A stretch of DNA of 64,000 bases from an uncultured Eubacteriales bacterium (GTDB taxonomy: Bacteria; Bacillota; Clostridia; Peptostreptococcales; Anaerovoracaceae): the NCBI GenBank assembly GCA_900315895.1, contig ONAY01000006.1, positions 1-64,000 on the forward strand, in the 5' to 3' direction. Made by a program: the position numbers and the translations under genes. Below the pieces are notes generated by a model. That model saw nothing but the letters and a program-made list of their open reading frames with translations, was not told where the DNA came from and ran no database searches. This document shows positions 27,401 through 33,752 of the stretch, one piece after another. Every line of letters begins with the position of its first letter. Position 1 is the first letter of the stretch.

Positions 27401-28643
27401 GAAATATTTTACTAGACAGATGAAGAAGGATTACACCATCCTGGTTCCCCAGATGAGTCCCATTCACTTCAATTATCTTGAGGAGTGCATGAAGGCCTGC
27501 GGGTACAATGTGGTGCTTCTTCCTGAGGATTCCAACGGCGAAGGAATACAGGAGGGCCTGAGATACATCAATAACGATGCATGTTATCCCACCCTTATAA
27601 CCCTGGGTCAGATGATCAAGGAACTTAAGACCGGAAACTATGATCCGGACAAGGTTGCCCTGATCATGTCCCAGACAGGAGGAGGGTGCAGAGCATCCAA
27701 CTACGTCAGTCTCCTGAGAAAGGCGCTGAAGGATCTGGGACTTGAGCAGATCCCGGTGATCAGCTTCAACACAGGTATTCTGGAGAAGAACCCCGGATTC
27801 AAGGTGGATATCAAACTTGGGGTAAGACTTCTGATTGGAGCCCTCTACGGAGACATCATGCAGAGATGTCTCTATGCAACGAGGCCCTACGAGGTTGAAC
27901 CCGGAGCAGCTGAAGCCGTCATGCGTAAATACGAGGCTGAGATCCTGGAAAACTGCAGAAACGGCAGCATCAAGCAGCTTTGGAAGACCGCACCTAGGAT
28001 CATCAAGGATTTCGATGAAGTGCCTAGAACCGGTGAGGTCAAGCCTAAGGTTGGAGTGGTGGGAGAGATCCTTGTCAAGTATCATCCTGACGCCAACAAT
28101 AGGATAGTGGATCTCATTGAAAAAGAGGGAGGAGAAGCTGTAGTCCTTGAATTTGTCGACTTCTTCCTATATGGAATGTACAACAAAAAATTCAACTACG
28201 AGCACCTCTCAGGCTCCAGGAAGCAATACCTCATCAATATGGCTGGTATCAAGTTGGTGGAATACGTAAGAGGACCCATCAGAAAGGCCTTGAGAGAGTC
28301 TAAGCACTTCACCGAGATGTCACACATTGAAGACACTGCCAAGGCAGCCGCTACCATTGCGTCCACCGGAAACCAGTGCGGAGAAGGCTGGCTCCTTACA
28401 GGGGAGATGATCGAGCTCATTGAGAGCGGTGCCACAAATATCGCTTGCCTGCAGCCATTCGCTTGTCTGCCCAATCACGTTACAGGCAAGGGCATGATGA
28501 AGGCTATACGTGAGAAGTTCCCGGGAGCGAATATAGTCGCCATCGATTATGACCCGGGAGCATCCAGCGTAAACCAGGTCAACAGAATCAAGCTCATGAT
28601 GGCCAACGCCAGATATGGTCTTAACGAAAAGAAGGCTATATAA
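24405..28643 (+). CDS. Giant acyl-CoA dehydratase activase-like protein
   Basis: A 1412-residue fusion. It has two ASKHA-type ATPase domains of the 2-hydroxyglutaryl-CoA dehydratase activator family. The first starts at GIDIGSTTVKAV with the cluster region NGTCAGGTGAFID; the second starts near residue 316 (GIDAGSTTTKLS) with SSGCGSFIE. A Cys motif (CQGCSNNC, ~residue 600), a DUF2229-type domain and a long C-terminal region like the dehydratase D-component follow, with NSFGCGVDA near 930 and CYPTLITLGQ. Activators of this family use ATP and a 4Fe-4S cluster to inject a high-energy electron into a dehydratase. No separate dehydratase subunit is nearby. The ATG at 24405 follows GGAGG. Confidence 0.85.
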   Translation: MRLGIDIGSTTVKAVVMDDGDQILYKRYERHMSGVFEKTAEILRDIQEKLGDGMFRVVITGSGGLALAECLGLPFEQEVVTCSLAVKKFIPETDCVIELGGEDAKITFFGQSIEQRMNGTCAGGTGAFIDQMAILLNTDGAGLNEAAKDYDTIYPIAARCGVFAKTDIQPLINEGASLPNLAASIFQAVVNQTISGLACGHKIEGHVAYLGGPLSYMSELRNRFTDTLGLKDDEVIFPENAKYFVAIGASVLAEDKPEVLLSKLIKDLSELDGSQTITSKRAEPLFASEEEYEEFKKRHAKATVARAELKDQHGPLYLGIDAGSTTTKLSLINGEKKLVYDFYKNNDGNPLEVVRDALKEIYDLLPEDCYIARSSVTGYGEGLIMAGFRVDNGLIETMAHYKAAEEFLPGVDFILDIGGQDMKCMRIRNGAIHNIMLNEACSSGCGSFIETYARSVDLPVTEFAKVGLMAESPVDLGTRCTVFMNSMVKQAQKEGASIGDIASGLSYSVIKNALYKVIKLRNPEEAGEKIVVQGGTFLNESCLRAIEKILGRDVVRPDIAGLMGAFGAALNSLEEASEGERSEILSKDELESFTYSSKNGRCQGCSNNCLLTITNFGKKARYVTGNRCEKGAGLVNSHNDVPNLYQYKLKRLFSYEPLSEERAIRGHIAIPRVLNMYEDYPFWFTFFTKLRYRVILSPMSSKKIYEKGMEYISSDTACYPAKIVHGHVKTLVEMGEKKIFYPCVNYEYIEDKNAPNHYNCPVVATYPEVIANNMGKDLEKEGVTFLHPFVPYDNDERLVKRMAELMADSKAGVSLLELQEAVKAAREEQLKFKRDVRREGLKALKYARSKGLKSIVLAGRPYHLDSEINHGIDKLITSFDMVVLSEDSICDEEPLERPIRVLDQWTYHSRLYRAANVVSGMNDVELIQLNSFGCGVDAVTTDEVMEILENSNKLYTLIKIDEGNNLGAIRIRIRSLKAAMEEREKNGVKADPTRKPFIRKYFTRQMKKDYTILVPQMSPIHFNYLEECMKACGYNVVLLPEDSNGEGIQEGLRYINNDACYPTLITLGQMIKELKTGNYDPDKVALIMSQTGGGCRASNYVSLLRKALKDLGLEQIPVISFNTGILEKNPGFKVDIKLGVRLLIGALYGDIMQRCLYATRPYEVEPGAAEAVMRKYEAEILENCRNGSIKQLWKTAPRIIKDFDEVPRTGEVKPKVGVVGEILVKYHPDANNRIVDLIEKEGGEAVVLEFVDFFLYGMYNKKFNYEHLSGSRKQYLINMAGIKLVEYVRGPIRKALRESKHFTEMSHIEDTAKAAATIASTGNQCGEGWLLTGEMIELIESGATNIACLQPFACLPNHVTGKGMMKAIREKFPGANIVAIDYDPGASSVNQVNRIKLMMANARYGLNEKKAI

Positions 28644-28662
28644 CACTTAGATATTGCCTTTC

Positions 28663-28697
28663 ACCGCCTCTTTGAAAAGAGGCGGTACAGGTTTTTT
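28663..28697 (+). terminator. Terminator of the activase gene
   Basis: ACCGCCTCTT (28663-28672) and AAGAGGCGGT (28677-28686) form a perfect 10-bp stem with loop TGAA; GTTTTTT follows six bases later. Confidence 0.8.
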
Positions 28698-28705
28698 GAT
28701 AAATC

Positions 28706-28734
28706 TTGAAATCACATGCTTATGGGTGTATAAT
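28706..28734 (+). promoter_or_regulatory. yebC promoter
   Basis: TTGAAA (28706-28711) and TATAAT (28729-28734) are 17 bases apart, about 34 bases before the yebC start. Confidence 0.85.
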
Positions 28735-28767
28735 CTAAAAAAAATATTGAAACGAGGGAGGTGTCTC

Positions 28768-29496
28768 ATGGGAAGACACGGTACTATTGCAGGAAGAAAG
28801 GCTGCTCAGGACTCCAAGAGAGCAGCTATGTTTACTAAATATGCTAAGGCTATCACAGTAGCAGCTAAGGACGGCGGAGACCCCGACTACAACGCATCAC
28901 TGAGACTGGCCATTGAAAAGGCCAAGGCCATCTCAATGCCCAACGACAACATTCAGAGAGCCATCAAGAAGGGCACAGGAGAACTGGGCAACGTCAACTT
29001 CGAAGAGATGTCCTTCGAGGGATACGGACTTGGCGGAGTTGCAGTCATCGTTGACGCACTTACAGACAATACCAACAGGACCACATCTTCGGTCCGTTCC
29101 ATCTTTGATAAATACGGCGGAAACCTGGGAACACCGGGATGCGTATCTTATATGTTCAGCTCCAAGGGTGTCCTTGTAGTGGATAACGAAGAGGGAAACC
29201 TGGATGAGGATACAGTAATGGAAGATGCTCTTGAAGCAGGAGCTGACGACATGGTCACAGAAGAAGGATCCTTCGTTATCTATACTGATCCTTCCGCTTT
29301 CGCTGACGTTCTGAGCCAGATGAAAGAAAAAGGCTATGAATTCGTAGAAGCCGACATCGAGAAGGTTCCTTCTATGGAAGCTACTCCCAAGCCGGAAGAT
29401 CTTAAGAGACTCTCCAGAATGATCAATCTTCTCGAGGAGAACGAGGACGTACAGAAGGTCCACCACAATTGTGCAGTGGAGCTTGTAGAAGAGTAA
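28768..29496 (+). CDS. yebC: YebC/PmpR family protein
   Basis: A 242-residue protein of the YebC/TACO1 family, with the invariant start MGRHGTIAGRKAAQDSKRA and internal NTNRTTSSVRSIFDKYGGNLG. Members were first called transcription regulators; more recent work links the family to translation of proline-rich stretches on the ribosome, complementary to EF-P, which is also encoded here (50763). The ATG at 28768 follows GAGGGAGGTG. Its promoter is at 28706. Downstream lies the structured intergenic RNA candidate. Confidence 0.9.
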   Translation: MGRHGTIAGRKAAQDSKRAAMFTKYAKAITVAAKDGGDPDYNASLRLAIEKAKAISMPNDNIQRAIKKGTGELGNVNFEEMSFEGYGLGGVAVIVDALTDNTNRTTSSVRSIFDKYGGNLGTPGCVSYMFSSKGVLVVDNEEGNLDEDTVMEDALEAGADDMVTEEGSFVIYTDPSAFADVLSQMKEKGYEFVEADIEKVPSMEATPKPEDLKRLSRMINLLEENEDVQKVHHNCAVELVEE

Positions 29497-29514
29497 CTTA
29501 ATTATCCTGGAATA

Positions 29515-29656
29515 TTCGTTAAAGGAGTTAAAAAGAACCTACAGTTACGCATAGGGAGCACGTGTCGGGCTGCATGTTATGTCAAGCCGTCACCGAATGG
29601 AAGGCAGAGATCAGTCCGCAGGCACCCGCCTATCAAGAGAGATAGGGCGTCTTTTT
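29515..29656 (+). ncRNA. Structured intergenic RNA candidate before polA
   Basis: The 204-base gap between yebC and polA holds no plausible gene but has clear secondary structure. GTGTCGGGCT (29562-29571) pairs with AGCCGTCAC (29585-29593) with one bulge and one mismatch. CCTA/TAGG flank a loop before it. CGCCTATC / GATAGGGCG (29627-29649) is a terminator-like stem followed by TCTTTTT. It could be a 6S-type or other small RNA ending at this terminator, or a cis-acting leader controlling polA. I found no match to common riboswitch, SRP or tmRNA signatures. Confidence 0.45.
29627..29656 (+). terminator. Terminator hairpin ending the yebC-polA intergenic RNA
   Basis: CGCCTATC (29627-29634), loop AAGAGA, GATAGGGCG (29641-29649, one bulged G), then TCTTTTT. 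Confidence 0.7.
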
Positions 29657-29700
29657 ATCCTTGACGGTATTCTGGGATTTTTTATTTATTGAGAGTGAAA

Positions 29701-32349
29701 ATGGAACGCATTATCATTATTGACGGCAATAGTCTGGTAAACAGGGCCTTCTATGCAATACAGAGGCCGATGATAACCAAGGAAGGCATATATACACAGG
29801 GTATATATGGTTTTTTGAGTATGCTCTATAAGATCGAGGAGGATTACAGTCCTGACTATGCAGCTGTGGCCTTCGATCTGAAGGAGCCCACCTTCAGGCA
29901 CAAGGACTATTCGGGATACAAAGCCAAAAGGCGCCCCATGCCTCCTGAACTGGCCATGGAGATGCCCATACTTAAGGACATCTTAAGAGCCATGAACATA
30001 GCGATTCTGGAGAAACCGGGTTTTGAGGCGGATGATATTCTGGGAACGGTCTCTAAGATCGCCGAGGAGAAGGGAATAGAACCCATTATAATCACCGGTG
30101 ACAAGGATTCCCTCCAGCTGGCGTCCGACACCACCAAGGTCCTCTTCACCAAGAAGGGGGTCTCCGACTTCGACCTTTACGATAAGGATAAGGTAGTGGA
30201 GAGATACGGTCTCACACCCCTGCAGTTCATCGACCTTAAGGGTATAATGGGAGACACCTCCGATAATATCCCGGGAGTTCCGGGCATAGGAGAGAAGGGC
30301 GGAATAGAACTTCTCTCCCAGTTCGGCAGCCTGGAGAACATGCTGGATCACACTGATGAGATCAAAAAACCTGCTATGAGGGCTAAGGTGGAAGAGAATG
30401 CGGATCTTGCCCGCATGTCTAAGCATCTTGCCACCATCATCAGGGACGTTCCAATGGATGTGGATCTAAGTGAGATGCGTTTCGGTGAACCGGATCAGGA
30501 TAAGCTGAGAGAGCTCTTCGAAAAGCTGGAATTCAAGAACTTCCTTAAGAAGCTTGGACCGGCGGGAACAGGCAAGATAGAGATCAAGATCCCGGAGGAC
30601 ATCAGAGAGGTCTTTGTGAGATCTTCTGATGATCTGGATGCCCTTGATGCCTTTAAGGGGCAGGAAGTTTTCGTTATGCAATTCGGCGAATTCTCCCACA
30701 GCAAGGACCTGAGGCCGGAAGGGCTGGTATTTAAGATGCCGGACTTGGCTTGTTACGTAGATCTCAGAAGCCTTTCGTTTCAGCAGTTCTCAGAGAAACT
30801 GAATGATCTGGGACTGAGAGTCTACGGGCACGATGTGAAGAACTTCCTGTATGGGATCATATATACGGGGTCCGCTTGCCCGGATGTCACCTTCGACACA
30901 TCAGTATGCGAGTACTGCATAGATCCCACCAGGAAGGATTACGGCTTGGAATCTGTGGCCTATGACAGGCTTGGATACGAGGCCTCTTCGGATGAAAATG
31001 CCCAGGGACAGGATGACCAGATGGATCTTTTCAGGGACAGCGCAAAAGACGATCTCAGGAGAGGTATGTTTTGCGCTTCGATCACAGATGCTCTGAGGAA
31101 GGTCCAGGAGAGCGAACTTAAGAAGCAGGGCTTAGAGAAGGTTTTCTACGGCTGCGAGCTTCCATTGATCGAGGTCCTGGCATCCATGGAGGCGGCGGGG
31201 ATCTGCTGCGATGCCCAATTCCTTAAGGACTTCGGAAAGAGCCTGGAAAAGGATGTTCAGGCCCTTGAAAATGAGATACATGACCTGGCAGGGGAGACCT
31301 TTAACATCAAGTCACCGATCCAGCTGGGAGAGATACTTTTTGAGAAACTGGAGCTTCCCTTCGGAAAGAAGACCAAGAGAGGATATTCCACCAGTGCTGA
31401 GGTCCTGGAGAAGCTCAGGGACAAGCATCCTATCGTGGACAAGGTGCTGGAATACAGGAATCTCACCAAGCTGGCTTCTACATACATAGACGGAATGATC
31501 CCGCTTATTGCGCCTGATGGAAGGATCCATTGCCACTTCCAGCAGACTGTGGCCCAGACCGGCAGGATCAGCTGCACTGAACCCAATCTGCAAAACATCC
31601 CGGTCAGGCAAGAATTGGGAAGACAGATCCGCAAAGCTTTCCATGCAGGGGATGGGAAGGTGCTTATAGGCGCCGACTATTCTCAGATCGAGCTTAGGAT
31701 ACTGGCCCACCTGTCGGAGGATGAGGCTCTTCTCAGCGCCTTCAATAACAATGAGGATATCCACAGACTTACAGCTTCCAGGGTCCTGGGAATACCCTAC
31801 GATCAGGTCACGCCCAACGAGAGGGCGAAGGCTAAGGCTGTAAACTTCGGAGTGATATACGGAATGTCCGGCTTCGGCCTTTCCGAGGAGATCCACACCA
31901 CAAGAAAGGAAGCGGAGGAGTACATAAGGGAATACTTCCTGAAGCATCCAAAGGTAAAGGAATATCTGGATTCCAGAATAGAACTGGCAAGGACCAAGGG
32001 CTATGCTGAGACCATTCTCGGGAGGAAGAGGCTCATCAGGGAGATCAGTTCACCCAACTACATGCTGAGACAGTTTGGCGAAAGACTTGCCATGAACACG
32101 CCAATACAGGGCTCGGCTGCAGATATTATCAAGCTTGCCATGAACAAGGTATACAGAGAACTCAAGGATAAGTATCCGGGTTCCAGACTGATACTTCAGA
32201 TACACGACGAGCTCATAATTGAGGCTGATACTGAGGATAAGGAAGAGATCGCAGCTCTTCTCAGACGTTCCATGGAGGAGGCTGTGGAGCTCAGCGTGAA
32301 GCTTACAGTGGAGCTTAATACATCTGATAATTGGTACGATCTGAAATAA
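29701..32349 (+). CDS. polA: DNA polymerase I
   Basis: An 882-residue Pol I used in Okazaki fragment processing and repair. The N-terminal 5'-3' exonuclease (~1-290) is complete, with DGNSLVNRAFYA, ADDILGT and GIMGDTSDNIPGVPGIG. The central 3'-5' exonuclease-like domain lacks the expected acidic DxE motif (VFVMQFGEF stands there), so proofreading is probably lost, as in Bacillus Pol I. The polymerase domain has GADYSQIELRILAH, KAVNFGVIYGMSGFGL and LQIHDELIIE. The ATG at 29701 follows GAGAGTG. coaE follows after 11 bases. Confidence 0.97.
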   Translation: MERIIIIDGNSLVNRAFYAIQRPMITKEGIYTQGIYGFLSMLYKIEEDYSPDYAAVAFDLKEPTFRHKDYSGYKAKRRPMPPELAMEMPILKDILRAMNIAILEKPGFEADDILGTVSKIAEEKGIEPIIITGDKDSLQLASDTTKVLFTKKGVSDFDLYDKDKVVERYGLTPLQFIDLKGIMGDTSDNIPGVPGIGEKGGIELLSQFGSLENMLDHTDEIKKPAMRAKVEENADLARMSKHLATIIRDVPMDVDLSEMRFGEPDQDKLRELFEKLEFKNFLKKLGPAGTGKIEIKIPEDIREVFVRSSDDLDALDAFKGQEVFVMQFGEFSHSKDLRPEGLVFKMPDLACYVDLRSLSFQQFSEKLNDLGLRVYGHDVKNFLYGIIYTGSACPDVTFDTSVCEYCIDPTRKDYGLESVAYDRLGYEASSDENAQGQDDQMDLFRDSAKDDLRRGMFCASITDALRKVQESELKKQGLEKVFYGCELPLIEVLASMEAAGICCDAQFLKDFGKSLEKDVQALENEIHDLAGETFNIKSPIQLGEILFEKLELPFGKKTKRGYSTSAEVLEKLRDKHPIVDKVLEYRNLTKLASTYIDGMIPLIAPDGRIHCHFQQTVAQTGRISCTEPNLQNIPVRQELGRQIRKAFHAGDGKVLIGADYSQIELRILAHLSEDEALLSAFNNNEDIHRLTASRVLGIPYDQVTPNERAKAKAVNFGVIYGMSGFGLSEEIHTTRKEAEEYIREYFLKHPKVKEYLDSRIELARTKGYAETILGRKRLIREISSPNYMLRQFGERLAMNTPIQGSAADIIKLAMNKVYRELKDKYPGSRLILQIHDELIIEADTEDKEEIAALLRRSMEEAVELSVKLTVELNTSDNWYDLK

Positions 32350-32360
32350 GGAGTTTCCAG

Positions 32361-32960
32361 ATGAAAGTCATTGGACTTACCGGCGGTATCGGAAGCGGTA
32401 AGAGCACCGTATCCGAATATTTGATCAAAAAAGGCTATACTGTGATCGACGCAGATGCCATCTCAAGAGCGGCCACTGCCCCCGGCGGGCCTGCTCTTAA
32501 ACCCATTCTTCTGGAATTCGGGGCAGGGGTGTTCAAGGATGACGGGACCCTGGACCGCAAGGCCATGGCTGACATGGCCTTTGCCAGCCGGGAGGGGAGG
32601 CGTAGGCTTGAAGACATAGTCTGCACCATTGTGAAAGACGAATTCATGGCTCAGGTGGAGCACTTGAGGGAAGAGGGTCATGAGGGCCCGGTGTTCTTCG
32701 ACGCACCTCTTTTGTTCGAGATGGGTCTTGAGAAGGATATGGATGAATGCTGGCTGGTGACGGCAAGCGTCGAGACCAGGATCAGCAGGGTGATGAAGAG
32801 AGACGGCCTTTCCAGAGAAGAGATCTTAAGAAGGATAGACAGTCAGATGAGCGACGATGAAAAAGAAAAGCTTGCAGATCACGTCATCACCAATTCTCTG
32901 GATCTTACCTGGCTTTACGAGCAAGTGGACGCGCTTCTCTGTATTGTGGGGGAAGCCTAA
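32361..32960 (+). CDS. coaE: Dephospho-CoA kinase
   Basis: A 199-residue P-loop kinase performing the last step of coenzyme A synthesis (dephospho-CoA plus ATP to CoA). The P-loop GLTGGIGSGKSTVSEYL opens the protein; DADAISRAATAPGGP and FFDAPLLFE are family hallmarks. The start at 32361 is set by AAGGAG 8 bases upstream. polA-coaE pairing is widespread in bacteria. A tRNA-Leu gene follows. Confidence 0.95.
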   Translation: MKVIGLTGGIGSGKSTVSEYLIKKGYTVIDADAISRAATAPGGPALKPILLEFGAGVFKDDGTLDRKAMADMAFASREGRRRLEDIVCTIVKDEFMAQVEHLREEGHEGPVFFDAPLLFEMGLEKDMDECWLVTASVETRISRVMKRDGLSREEILRRIDSQMSDDEKEKLADHVITNSLDLTWLYEQVDALLCIVGEA

Positions 32961-32995
32961 AATATTTTGTTGTTTTTTTAATTTTACTGTGATAA

Positions 32996-33001
32996 TATAA
33001 T
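32996..33001 (+). promoter_or_regulatory. -10 box for tRNA-Leu
   Basis: A perfect TATAAT (32996-33001) within an A/T-rich stretch lies 15 bases before the tRNA. No good -35 box is seen at the usual distance. Confidence 0.5.
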
Positions 33002-33016
33002 CGTGTTCGATGTTTT

Positions 33017-33103
33017 GCCGGCATGATGGAATTGGCAGACGTGCGGGACTCAAAATCCCGTGGTGGCGACACCGTGTGGGTTCGACCCCCACTGCCGGCA
33101 CCA
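33017..33103 (+). tRNA. tRNA-Leu (anticodon CAA)
   Basis: An 87-base class II tRNA. The acceptor stem GCCGGCA (33017-33023) pairs with TGCCGGC (33093-33099), with discriminator A and an encoded CCA (33101-33103). The anticodon stem CGGGA/TCCCG encloses CTCAAAA, giving anticodon CAA (33051-33053), which reads UUG. The long variable arm (TGGTGGCGACACCG) and TTCGACC T-loop fit leucine. Confidence 0.97.
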
Positions 33104-33141
33104 TAGGATCCAAAATACTATTACTGAAGGAGTTATAACCC

Positions 33142-33594
33142 ATGAGTCAGACAGCAGCTCAATTTTTACCTCTTGTAGCGCTTATCGCTATCATGTACTT
33201 CCTTATGATCAGACCTCAGAGGAAGAAGGATAAGCAGATCAACGAAATGCGTAAGAGCCTGATGGTAGGCGATGAGATCGTAACCATTGGCGGCATCTAT
33301 GGCAAGATAGTCAAGACCAAGGACGAGACTATAGTTATCCAGACCGGCGCTGACAGAGTCAGACTTGAGATGGCCAGATGGTCAGTTTCTTCTGTTGTGA
33401 AGGATGCTCCCCGCAAGGCAGCAGCTAAGGCTGAAGCTGAGGATGTCAAGGAAGAGGATGCTCCCAAGAAGAGCATCAAGCGTCTCAGAAAAGAGACTCC
33501 TGCCGAGGCAGAGGACGTTAAAGAAGAAGTCAAGGAAACAGTTCAGGACGTTCAGGAGACCGTTGAAGATCTCACTGAAGAACTGGACGGCTAG
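33142..33594 (+). CDS. yajC: Preprotein translocase subunit YajC
   Basis: A 150-residue protein. One N-terminal transmembrane helix (FLPLVALIAIMYFLMIRPQ) is followed by the YajC domain (MVGDEIVTIGGIYGKIVK). A Lys/Glu/Ala-rich tail of ~55 residues, including a near-repeat of PAEAEDVKEE, is longer than usual. YajC associates with SecDF at the Sec translocon, and secDF is the next gene. GAAGGAG precedes the ATG. A terminator separates it from secDF. Confidence 0.93.
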   Translation: MSQTAAQFLPLVALIAIMYFLMIRPQRKKDKQINEMRKSLMVGDEIVTIGGIYGKIVKTKDETIVIQTGADRVRLEMARWSVSSVVKDAPRKAAAKAEAEDVKEEDAPKKSIKRLRKETPAEAEDVKEEVKETVQDVQETVEDLTEELDG

Positions 33595-33616
33595 ATCCAC
33601 GCAATATGAAGACTTT

Positions 33617-33650
33617 AAAAACTCCTTGTTTTTCAAGGAGTTTTTCTTGT
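33617..33650 (+). terminator. Terminator after yajC
   Basis: AAAAACTCCTTG (33617-33628) pairs with CAAGGAGTTTTT (33634-33645), loop TTTTT, with more T downstream. Confidence 0.85.
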
Positions 33651-33752
33651 TTTTTGACATCTGTGTTGATATAATATATTGTCTGTAATAATGCCTATCT
33701 TTGTGCATTTTTACGGAAAATAATATACAAACGAATTGTGAGGTCATTGTAA

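Noticed and set aside
26925..28085. 386-codon open frame on the - strand opposite the activase
   Set aside because: Sequence composition is that of a codon shadow (His/Leu/Asp rich, no motif); no promoter or ribosome site.
29515..29656. Call of the yebC-polA RNA as 6S, tmRNA or SRP RNA
   Set aside because: I could not build the long 6S double helix with central bubble, and the tmRNA and SRP core sequences are missing.
33655..33676. TTGACA with TATAAT ten bases later before secDF
   Set aside because: Spacing is too short for one promoter; a weaker TATTGT at 17 bases may be used, so no confident call was made.
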